A stretch of 13,585 nt of DNA, taken from NCBI GenBank assembly GCA_041477005.1, contig JBGOUJ010000146.1, positions 1-13,585 on the forward strand, read 5' to 3'. A model generated the notes under the pieces. The model had not been told where the DNA came from, made no database searches, and saw nothing but the letters and a program-made list of their open reading frames with translations. Every line of letters begins with the position of its first letter. The stretch's first letter is position 1. Source of the DNA: JBGOUJ01 sp041477005. GTDB lineage: Bacteria; Acidobacteriota; Terriglobia; Bryobacterales; JACQDG01. Shown here piece after piece: positions 1-6,394 of the stretch. The position numbers were made by a program, and so were the translations under genes.

Positions 1-1568
1 CCGCTGGCGCTGAAATCCGGCTTCACTGCTCGCGTGCCGAGAAAGAGCAGGTGCTTCCCGTCCGGCATCCAGATCGCGTGGCGGATATTGGCGAACTCCG
101 GGTGGAACTGCCGGGGCTCGCCCCCGTTTGCCGGGATCACATACGCTTTGGTGGAGCCAGCGATGCTGCCGGGGTCGACGATGCCAACCCAATACAGAAT
201 CCAGTCGCCGCCGGGGGAAAACCTGGGCCGGTGACCCTCCGGGGCCAGCAACCGCGCTTCTCCGCCCAGGGCGGGGGCCAGGTAGAGGCCGCCGCCCTCC
301 CGCTCGGAACGAAAGGCGACCTTGGTCCCGTCGGGCGAAAACGCCGGCTCGGTCTCGTCAGCCTCATCGCGGGTGAGCCGGATCGGCTCGCCCCCGCCGA
401 TCTGTTGCACCCAGATGTCGAGGTTGCCCTCGCCGCTGCGATCCGAGGCGTAGGCGAGCAGCTTCCCGTCGGGCGAAAGCGCCGGGCTCCAACTGAGGCC
501 GGAGTCCGAAGTGAGCCGCGTCAGGACGGCCGGCCCAGCCGTCCGGGGTCGCAACCACAACCACGCTGCGGCCCCCACAACGATCAGCAGAGCCGCCGCA
601 ACCAGCAGCGCCGGGAGCAATTTCGACCGGCGGCGGGCCGCCACAGGCGCAAAAACCGCCCCGCTCGGGGCGCTCGCTACGCCGGAAATCAACCGTCCCG
701 TGACCGACTCGTCCTTCAGCTCCTCGAGCGCGACCTTCAGATCGTCCATGTGCTGAACGCGGCGTTCCGGCTCCTTGCGAAGGCAGCGGAAGATCAGCCG
801 TTCCAGATCGCGCGAGACGTCCCCGACCAGCTCGCTGAGCGGGCTCGGCTCTTTGACCAGGATCGCCGAGATCGTGGACATGGTCGTTTCGCCCTGGAAC
901 GGCCGCCGGCCGGTCACCATCTCGTACAGGACCACGCCGAAGGAAAAAATGTCGGAGCGGCTGTCTACCTTCTTGCCCTCCGCCTGCTCGGGCGACATGT
1001 AGGCGACGGTGCCCACCATCGTGCCTTGTTCGGTTTGCGGGCCGACGGCCAAACTCGCAGTCAGATCGCTGGGCTCCTGGGGCTCGACCCACTTCGCCAG
1101 CCCGAAATCCAGCACCTTCACCAGGCCCTTCTCTGTGACCATGATGTTTCCGGGCTTGAGATCGCGGTGGACAATGCCGGCAGCGTGAGCGGCGGCCAAC
1201 GCGTCCGCAATCTGCACGGCGTACCGCAGAGTGTCTCGCAGCGGCAGTCCCGTGCGCCCGATGAGCTGGTGCAGCGTTTGGCCCGCCACGTATTCCATGG
1301 CGATGTAGTCCAGGCCGCCGTCCATGCCGATGTCGTAAATGATGACGATGTTGGGATGGTTCAGCGCGGAGGCGGCTTTGGCCTCCTGGGCGAAGCGCCT
1401 TCTCCGCTCCGGATCGAGCATGCCGGCGAGCGGCAGGACTTTCACGGCGACTATGCGATCGAGGCGCATGTCCGCGGCGCGGTAAACCACGCCCATCCCG
1501 CCTCGGCCCAGCCGCTCCAAAACCCTGTAATAGGAAAAGATCTGGCCAACCAGATCCTGGCTATCCAT
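1..1568 (-). CDS. Membrane-anchored Ser/Thr protein kinase with C-terminal TolB/PD40-like repeats (3' end cut by window edge)
   Basis: Read on the minus strand from ATG at 1568, this frame stays open to base 1, giving 522 codons with no stop, so the C-terminus is missing. Hanks-type kinase motifs are all present: glycine loop GRGGMG (21-26), VAVK lysine K43, catalytic HRDLKPGN (134-141), DFG (154-156) and MSPEQ (191-195), so it should be active. A basic stretch and one hydrophobic segment (about 317-339) follow, predicting a cytoplasmic kinase and an exported C-terminal part. That part has repeated SPDGKLLAYASDRSG-like and SPDGTKVAFRSE-like blocks, typical of TolB/PD40 beta-propellers. The start is supported by AAAGG seven bases upstream. 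Such kinase-propeller fusions are common in Acidobacteriota and usually near 850-900 residues, so roughly 350 are outside the window. Substrate and ligand are unknown. It is divergent from the next gene. Confidence 0.95.
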   Translation of the reverse strand, partial: MDSQDLVGQIFSYYRVLERLGRGGMGVVYRAADMRLDRIVAVKVLPLAGMLDPERRRRFAQEAKAASALNHPNIVIIYDIGMDGGLDYIAMEYVAGQTLHQLIGRTGLPLRDTLRYAVQIADALAAAHAAGIVHRDLKPGNIMVTEKGLVKVLDFGLAKWVEPQEPSDLTASLAVGPQTEQGTMVGTVAYMSPEQAEGKKVDSRSDIFSFGVVLYEMVTGRRPFQGETTMSTISAILVKEPSPLSELVGDVSRDLERLIFRCLRKEPERRVQHMDDLKVALEELKDESVTGRLISGVASAPSGAVFAPVAARRRSKLLPALLVAAALLIVVGAAAWLWLRPRTAGPAVLTRLTSDSGLSWSPALSPDGKLLAYASDRSGEGNLDIWVQQIGGGEPIRLTRDEADETEPAFSPDGTKVAFRSEREGGGLYLAPALGGEARLLAPEGHRPRFSPGGDWILYWVGIVDPGSIAGSTKAYVIPANGGEPRQFHPEFANIRHAIWMPDGKHLLFLGTRAVKPDFSAS

Positions 1569-1979
1569 CGGTTCGCCTTTGCGGCAACAGTTCGAAGTCA
1601 AGGGTAACACGACTCGCGCCGAGGTACGTATAGGTCGCCGGCAGCGCGGGCAGACCCGCCCCGGAACGGGTCAAGAGTCTCGGATAAGCAGTCGCCGCTA
1701 AGGCGGGCTGGTACGCCGCGGCTTAGGGGCTCTGCGCTCACATTGCCACATTGCACTCACTCTTGACAGCACTCGAACGGAGGCGCTAGTATCTCTGGCA
1801 CTCGGTTCGTTCTGGGCGCCGGTTGCCTGGGGCGGGGCGAGTGATGCGACGCGGAATGATTGCCGCATGAGAGACCGATCGGTGTAGGACCCACTCGCCG
1901 GGGAGGCCTATGCCGGAATGTCAGATTGGTGAGTTCCCAAATGGAGATCCTGGATAGTTCGAGCAAAAGGAGTATCGGT
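1569..1979. other. Divergent intergenic region (411 bp)
   Basis: No convincing gene was found between the two divergent starts. It holds a sigma70-like promoter toward the right (1763-1792), a GACCCG/CGGGTC inverted repeat with an 8-base loop (1653-1672), and an imperfect inverted repeat with CTAAG/CTTAG ends (1698-1726). Either repeat could be an operator or a transcript hairpin; nothing in the sequence decides. No clear promoter for the kinase was found on the minus strand. Confidence 0.6.
1763..1792 (+). promoter_or_regulatory. Sigma70-like promoter for the NHL-repeat gene
   Basis: A perfect -35 hexamer TTGACA (1763-1768) is followed after 18 bases by TAGTAT (1787-1792), a 5/6 match to TATAAT. 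A start near 1799 would leave a leader of about 180 nucleotides before the ATG at 1980. This is the best promoter-like sequence in the window. Confidence 0.55.
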
Positions 1980-2960
1980 ATGCGCCGCTCTAGTCTGAGC
2001 TTGCTCCTGTTTACCTTTCTCGGCTCCTTTACCTTTCTCGGCTCCGCCCTTTGCCAGCAAGGTGGTGTCGCCGCACTGGGTTACAAGGCCGTGCTGGATT
2101 GGCCGGACCTCCCGGCCGGGTGGAACTTCGGCGAGGTCGCGGGCGTGGCGACCGACGCCCGCGGCCACGTCCTCGTGTTCCATCGCGGCCCTCACCCGAT
2201 CATGGAATTCGAGAGCGGCGGGAAGTTCGTACGTTCCTGGGGCGACGGGATGATTTCCTGGTCTCCGGGGCCGAATAATCCCACCTACGGGTTAATCCCC
2301 GCCAGGCCATCCTGCGATTCCTGCGGCGCGCACTCGGTGCGCGTAGACCCGGAGGGCAACATTTGGGTAATCGACGTCGGCGGTCACGTGGTGGTGAAAA
2401 TGAACCCGAAAGGGCGCGTGATGCTGGAGCTGGGCCGCAAGGGCGTGCCCGGCACGGGCCACGGCAACTTCAACCTGCCCACGGATGTGGCCTTCGCGCC
2501 GGATGGCACCTTCTATGTAACCGATGGGTACGGCAACTCCCGGGTGGTGAAGTTCTCACGCGACGGGCAATACCTGCTCGAGTGGGGCACGAAAGGATCG
2601 GGCCCCGGCGAATTCCTGCTGCCCCACGCCGTGGTGCTCGACGCGCGGGGAAGGGTCTACGTCTCAGACCGGGAAACCCGGCGGATCGAGATCTTTGACT
2701 CCAACGGGAAGTTTCTGAACCAATGGGCGAATGTCGGAGGGTTCTCCGGACTCGCCATCACCAAAGACCAGCGGATCTGGGCAGCCGGCGGCGATCGCGT
2801 GGTCCTGCTGAACCTGGAGGGACAGGTCCTGGGAAGCCTGGCCCCGCCGGGCAGCCTGCCGGGACACGTGAGCGGGGCCCACGGTATCGCCGTCGCCGAC
2901 GCCGGAGAGGTTTACGTGGCGGAGCTCAACTGGCGGGTGCAGAAGTTCGTGAAACAATGA
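1980..2960 (+). CDS. Exported NHL-repeat beta-propeller, peptidyl-alpha-hydroxyglycine amidating lyase (PAL)-like
   Basis: A 326-residue protein with a signal peptide (hydrophobic 7-24, probable cleavage near C25-Q26). ATG 1980 is chosen because AAAGGAG (1966-1972) lies seven bases upstream and the signal sequence begins there; an open frame extends upstream to TTG 1860 without such support. NHL-type blades are clear, e.g. GNIWVIDVG (127-134), GTFYVTDGYGNSR (176-188), GRVYVSDRE (224-231) and GEVYVAELN (309-317). Several residues fit the animal PAL catalytic propeller: FHRG Arg69, and three His at blade starts (H118 in AHSVRV, H216 in LPHAVV, H301 in AHGIAV) that match the metal ligands by pattern. 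C112/C115 could form a disulfide. No monooxygenase (PHM) domain is attached. Bacterial proteins annotated this way have mostly unproven substrates. It ends 55 bp before the PQQ dehydrogenase and may be co-transcribed with it. Fold confident; reaction not. Confidence 0.88.
   Translation: MRRSSLSLLLFTFLGSFTFLGSALCQQGGVAALGYKAVLDWPDLPAGWNFGEVAGVATDARGHVLVFHRGPHPIMEFESGGKFVRSWGDGMISWSPGPNNPTYGLIPARPSCDSCGAHSVRVDPEGNIWVIDVGGHVVVKMNPKGRVMLELGRKGVPGTGHGNFNLPTDVAFAPDGTFYVTDGYGNSRVVKFSRDGQYLLEWGTKGSGPGEFLLPHAVVLDARGRVYVSDRETRRIEIFDSNGKFLNQWANVGGFSGLAITKDQRIWAAGGDRVVLLNLEGQVLGSLAPPGSLPGHVSGAHGIAVADAGEVYVAELNWRVQKFVKQ
2010..2045 (+). repeat. Perfect 18-bp tandem duplication in the signal-peptide coding region
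   Basis: TTTACCTTTCTCGGCTCC occurs twice head to tail (2010-2027 and 2028-2045), encoding FTFLGS twice in the hydrophobic core of the signal peptide. The length is a multiple of three, so gain or loss of a copy keeps the reading frame. Confidence 0.95.
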
Positions 2961-3015
2961 CGCCCCGGCCGGCGAGCAGCGCCATCTCCTGAAGTTTCTC
3001 TGGTAGGCTGGCAGC

Positions 3016-5376
3016 GTGAAGAGACACGGAAACCACAGATCCGCTTTGAAATGCCGCATGGGCTGGGGCTGCATAGCTGCCCTTGTGGCACTCGCGGCCG
3101 CCGCCACCGCCCAGCACACCGCGGGGAATGCAGAAGCCATTCTCGCCGGCAAACGGCAATTCGAGACGCGCTGCGCCGGCTGCCACGGGGCTGACGGCGA
3201 AGGCGGCGAGCATGGGCCCAACATTGTCGATGCCCGCCATCCACGCACCCGGTCGGCGGAGGGCCTGCGGGAAATCATTCGCAACGGCATTCTCGATGCC
3301 GGCATGCCGGCGTTTCAGCTTCCGGAAGCAGATCTGGATCAGCTCCTGGCCTTTGTCGTCTCTCTGACCGCGCCGGCCATGGAAAACGCCGTGCCGGGCG
3401 ACGCAGAAGCCGGCAAGCGATTCTTTTTCGGGAAAGGCAACTGCTCGAGCTGCCACATGGTCGAGGGGCGCGGCGGGCTGGTCGGTCCGGACCTGACCAG
3501 CGTCGCGCGGGAACGGAGATTGGGCCAGATTGAACAGACATTGCGGAACCCCAGCCTGCGCGTGACGCCGGGTTACGGCGTCGTTTCGGTGCGCCTGCGC
3601 GACGGCCGGACCCTTCGGGGGCTGGCCAAGAACGAAAGCAACTTCGATCTGCAATTGCAGGCGCTCGACGGGCGGTTCTATCTGCTGCGGCGGGGTGAAA
3701 TCGCGGAGGAAGTGCGCGAGCAGAAATCGCTGATGCCACCGGTCGAGGCGGGCCAACCGGAGATGCAGAATCTGCTGGCGTATCTTTGCCGGCTCTCCGG
3801 GATGAAAATTGACCCGTCGGAATCCGCCGGAGAGGTCGGCAGCGCTGTCCGCTTTTCCGACCTGGTCGACCCCAAGGCCGGCGAATGGCCCACTTACCAT
3901 GGCCGCCTGAGCGGTAACCGCCACAGCCCCCTGCATCAAATCCACACCGGCAACGTCGCGCAGCTCGGGCCGAAGTGGCTTTTCCCCATTCCGAACTCCC
4001 GCCGGCTCGAGGTCACGCCCGTAGTCGCGGGCGGCGTGATGTACGTGACGACGGCGAACGAGGTTTATGCGATTGATCCCGCTAATGGCCGGCAAATCTG
4101 GCATTACGGGCGGCCGCTCACCAAGGGAGTGATCGGGGATGCCGCCGGAGCCATCAACCGCGGTGTGGCGCTGCTGGGCGACCGGGTGTTCCTGGCCACG
4201 GACAACGCGCACCTCATCGCTCTTCACCGGTCGAACGGGCAGTTGCTCTGGGACGTGGAGATGGCCGACTACCGCCAGCATTACGGGGCGACGTCGGCGC
4301 CCCTGGTGGTGAAAGACCTTGTCATTTCGGGCACCTCCGGCGGCGATGAAGGCGCTCGCGGTTTCATCAGCGCTTACAAGGCAGCCACCGGCGAGCGCGT
4401 GTGGAAATTTTGGACGATGCCCGCGCCGGGCGAACCGCTTTCGGAAACCTGGGTCGGCCGGGCGATGGAGCATGGGTGCGCTACCGCCTGGCTCACCGGT
4501 ACGTACGATCCGGAATCCGATTTGCTTTATTGGACTACCGGCAATCCCTGCCCCGATTACAACGGCGACGAGAGAAAGGGAGACAACTTGTACTCCGCCG
4601 CGGTGCTGGCGTTGAAGCCGGAGACCGGCAAGCTGCAATGGTACTACCAATATACTCCTCACGATCTGCACGACTGGGACGCCGTCCAGGTGCCGATGCT
4701 CATCGACGCCCGGTTCCAAGGCCGCCCGCGAAAGCTGCTGGCCCAGGGCAACCGCAACGGTTTCTTCTATGTCCTGGATCGGACCGACGGCCGGTTATTG
4801 CTGGCCCAGCCGTTCGTTCACAAGCTGACGTGGGCCACCGGTATCGGTCCGGACGGCAGGCCGCAAGTGGCGCCGGGCAGTGACCCCACCACGGAAGGAG
4901 TGAAGGTTTGCCCTGCTGTTTCGGGCGCGACAAACTGGATGTCCACCGCCTACAACCCGAGCACCGGCTTGTTCTACCTGATGGCCATGGAGAAGTGCGA
5001 GATTTATACCAAGTCATCGGCCTGGTGGGAGCCGGGACAATCGTTTTATGGCGGCGGCAATCGCGAGATTCCGGGAGAGTCGGGCCAGAAATTTCTGCGG
5101 GCGCTCGACCTGCAGACGGGAAAGATCGTTTGGGAGTATCCCCAGATCGGCCCATCCATGACCTGGGGCGGCGTGTTGTCCACGGAGGGTGGCCTGGTGT
5201 TTTTCGGGGAGGACAGCGGCGCCTTCACGGCCCTGGACGCCAAGACCGGCAAGCTGCTCTGGTATTTTCAAACCAACCAGTTATGGAAAGCATCGCCGAT
5301 GACTTACATCGCCAACGGCAAGCAATATGTCGCTGTTGCCGCCGGCTCCAACGTCATTGCATTCGCGCTCCCCTAA
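3016..5376 (+). CDS. Exported PQQ-dependent alcohol dehydrogenase-type quinoprotein with two N-terminal haem c domains
   Basis: A 786-residue periplasmic protein. The signal peptide (hydrophobic 16-32, ends ATA-Q33) is followed by a cytochrome c domain with CAGCH 53-57 and likely axial M97 (GMPAF). A second has CSSCH 143-147, a beta-rich insert (about 184-232) and M240 (SLMPP), resembling the Pirellula/Verrucomicrobium-type haem-binding domain. Residues about 285-786 are an eight-bladed PQQ dehydrogenase propeller with repeated DPANGRQIW/DAKTGKLLW tryptophan-docking motifs. By position E445, N510 and an Asp in HDLHDWD (549-555, probably D555) fit the metal ligands and catalytic Asp. The vicinal Cys pair of methanol dehydrogenase is absent: the aligned segment reads GDAAGAINRG (374-383). 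It should oxidise an alcohol or sugar and pass electrons from PQQ to its haems; the substrate is unknown. Start GTG 3016 gives a basic n-region; ATG 3058 is an alternative. Convergent with the YtxH gene, 21 bp apart. Confidence 0.93.
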   Translation: MKRHGNHRSALKCRMGWGCIAALVALAAAATAQHTAGNAEAILAGKRQFETRCAGCHGADGEGGEHGPNIVDARHPRTRSAEGLREIIRNGILDAGMPAFQLPEADLDQLLAFVVSLTAPAMENAVPGDAEAGKRFFFGKGNCSSCHMVEGRGGLVGPDLTSVARERRLGQIEQTLRNPSLRVTPGYGVVSVRLRDGRTLRGLAKNESNFDLQLQALDGRFYLLRRGEIAEEVREQKSLMPPVEAGQPEMQNLLAYLCRLSGMKIDPSESAGEVGSAVRFSDLVDPKAGEWPTYHGRLSGNRHSPLHQIHTGNVAQLGPKWLFPIPNSRRLEVTPVVAGGVMYVTTANEVYAIDPANGRQIWHYGRPLTKGVIGDAAGAINRGVALLGDRVFLATDNAHLIALHRSNGQLLWDVEMADYRQHYGATSAPLVVKDLVISGTSGGDEGARGFISAYKAATGERVWKFWTMPAPGEPLSETWVGRAMEHGCATAWLTGTYDPESDLLYWTTGNPCPDYNGDERKGDNLYSAAVLALKPETGKLQWYYQYTPHDLHDWDAVQVPMLIDARFQGRPRKLLAQGNRNGFFYVLDRTDGRLLLAQPFVHKLTWATGIGPDGRPQVAPGSDPTTEGVKVCPAVSGATNWMSTAYNPSTGLFYLMAMEKCEIYTKSSAWWEPGQSFYGGGNREIPGESGQKFLRALDLQTGKIVWEYPQIGPSMTWGGVLSTEGGLVFFGEDSGAFTALDAKTGKLLWYFQTNQLWKASPMTYIANGKQYVAVAAGSNVIAFALP

Positions 5377-5397
5377 GCTGTTGCCTCTTGGGCGCGG

Positions 5398-5532
5398 TTA
5401 CTGGTTCCCGTCTTCGGCCGTTGCGCGTAAAGTCTCGCGGCGTTCCTCGCCCGATTTCGGCCCGAGCATAAGCGCGATACCGACGCCGATTCCAAGGCCA
5501 ACCAAGAAAAATGATATCTTGTCATGGTTCAT
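5398..5532 (-). CDS. Small YtxH-like membrane protein (44 aa)
   Basis: From ATG 5532 to TAA 5398 on the minus strand there is a 44-residue frame that short-ORF cutoffs would miss. A hydrophobic, glycine-rich segment FFLVGLGIGVGIALMLGP (8-25) is followed by KSGEERRETLR. This is the hallmark of the YtxH family, where a single membrane helix runs into an A/GPxSGxExR motif. AGGGGA (5538-5543) sits five bases upstream of the ATG, a good ribosome binding site. Longer YtxH proteins continue into a coiled coil; here only about 18 polar residues follow, so this is a minimal version. It lies 56 bp downstream of the STAS gene on the same strand, so the two are probably one transcript. YtxH-family genes are often stress-related in other bacteria, but the molecular role is not established. 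The family call rests on motif and topology only. Confidence 0.75.
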   Translation of the reverse strand: MNHDKISFFLVGLGIGVGIALMLGPKSGEERRETLRATAEDGNQ

Positions 5533-5588
5533 TGTTTTCCCCTGGTTCTACTCGCTCCGGAGCCGAGAACAAGGCGGCCTGCGGCAGC

Positions 5589-5957
5589 TCAGCACCACGT
5601 CGTCAGCGCGCCCTGCAAGCCGAGTGCGTGATCCACCGTGTCAGTGATTTCGAAGGCGCGGCTCAGTCGCGTCAAGTCGAGCAAACGGCGTATTGATTCG
5701 TTCAGACCGCAAAGCACGAGGCTCCCATGCCGTGCCTTTGCCGCGTGCAGCCCTTCGAGGAATGTGGAGACCCCGGAGCTATCGACGTGTTTCGTCCGCT
5801 GCAGGTCCACAATCACACATAGCTGGCCGCGCTCCTTAAAGAGTTCCAGAATCACCACCCGCAGAGCGGGCGCCGTCTGCCAAACGATATCGCCCGCAAC
5901 GTGTAACACGGAGCAAGTGCCCTTGCGTACAAGATCAATGTCAATGCCGTCGCTCAT
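5589..5957 (-). CDS. STAS-domain protein, anti-sigma factor antagonist-like
   Basis: A 122-residue single-domain protein. The pattern is that of SpoIIAA/RsbV-type STAS domains: an early strand (CSVLHVAGDIVWQTAPALR, 15-33), the central VIVDLQRTKHVDSSGVSTFLEGL (48-70) and a helix-rich C-terminal half with LVLCGLNESIRRLLDL (80-95). Ser60/Ser61 in DSSG is where the family is phosphorylated by a partner anti-sigma kinase; unphosphorylated antagonist binds that kinase and frees the sigma factor. No anti-sigma kinase, PP2C phosphatase or sigma factor is encoded in the window, so the partner must be elsewhere, or the protein belongs to a different STAS pathway. Start ATG 5957 has only a short, close GGTGA upstream. 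It leads a two-gene minus-strand unit with the YtxH-like gene, which hints at a general or envelope stress role (inference). Confidence 0.9.
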   Translation of the reverse strand: MSDGIDIDLVRKGTCSVLHVAGDIVWQTAPALRVVILELFKERGQLCVIVDLQRTKHVDSSGVSTFLEGLHAAKARHGSLVLCGLNESIRRLLDLTRLSRAFEITDTVDHALGLQGALTTWC

Positions 5958-5965
5958 AGGTCACC

Positions 5966-6142
5966 ATGCTTTCGCTGGATTCAGGGCACGTTGCTTGCCA
6001 GTTGCGCAACTCGTTGAAAAGGCAAATCGGACTCTCGTGCGCGGCCCTCAGGGTGACCGGCAACTTTTACACAGCAGGTCCCTCAGCCTACGCGGTAGCG
6101 CAGGCGGCCGAGTACCTCGACCTTTTCGTCGATGAAAGGTAA
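5966..6142 (+). CDS. Possible small ORF, 58 aa, unrecognised
   Basis: ATG 5966 opens a 58-codon frame ending in TAA at 6140-6142, beginning 8 bp from the STAS start codon on the opposite strand. About 70% of codons end in G or C, mostly in the second half, which resembles neighbouring genes. The second half reads like a normal globular fragment (VTGNFYTAG, then AYAVAQAAEYLDLFVDER). I see no motif, signal peptide or membrane segment, and only a weak AGG upstream. It could be a real small gene, a fragment of a lost gene, or chance in GC-rich DNA. Confidence 0.25.
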   Translation: MLSLDSGHVACQLRNSLKRQIGLSCAALRVTGNFYTAGPSAYAVAQAAEYLDLFVDER

Positions 6143-6394
6143 CAGGAGTACTCCCCATGTAGAGAACGTAGGTACGGTACAGTGGAGGGGCCTGTGGGCC
6201 GGGGGGGTGGCCGCGATCCCCGTCCGGCTACGCCAAGGGGGGTTATAGTGGCATGGATGACACGCCGTGAACTGCCGTTGCCGGCCGCCGCGACTGCGGC
6301 GACGCGGATGCCTCTGACGGCGCCACGAAATGGAATTGGCCAAGCATCCAGTCGGCGCGTCTTCATTCTCGACTTTTCCAAGGAGCAAAATGCC
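6143..6394 (+). promoter_or_regulatory. Leader region of the esterase gene carrying a copied promoter and start segment
   Basis: This 252-bp stretch contains TATAGT (6244-6249), a -10-like hexamer, seven bases before an ATG at 6257. The ATG begins MTRRELPLPAAATAAT, a Tat-like start closely matching that of the amidohydrolase at 8108. The frame continues without a stop into the esterase, but that gene has its own ribosome binding site AGGAG (6381-6385) and signal peptide from 6395, so the upstream part is better read as a leftover 5' gene segment that may now supply the promoter. Confidence 0.45.
6241..6304 (+). repeat. 64-bp duplication, copy 1 (promoter plus Tat-like start)
   Basis: Gapless match to 8092-8155: 51 of 64 bases are identical by eye. 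Shared parts are GGTTATAGT, the seven-base spacing to ATG, CGCCGTGAACTGC and CGGCCGCCG. Here it is not followed by an amidohydrolase gene but runs into the leader of the esterase. Confidence 0.8.

Noticed and set aside
51..1607. A 518-codon plus-strand frame across the left end
   Set aside because: It is antisense to the kinase, whose motifs (HRDLKPGN, DFG, MSPEQ) are unmistakable on the minus strand; the plus-strand translation is rich in R, A and Q with no family pattern.
2926..4719. A 597-codon minus-strand frame
   Set aside because: It lies opposite the haem c and PQQ propeller coding sequence and has no recognisable domain; long antisense frames are expected in GC-rich genes.
6182..6394. 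Extending the esterase start upstream to 6182 or 6257
   Set aside because: The signal peptide and AGGAG both point to ATG 6395; the upstream codons match a copied amidohydrolase start, not esterase sequence.
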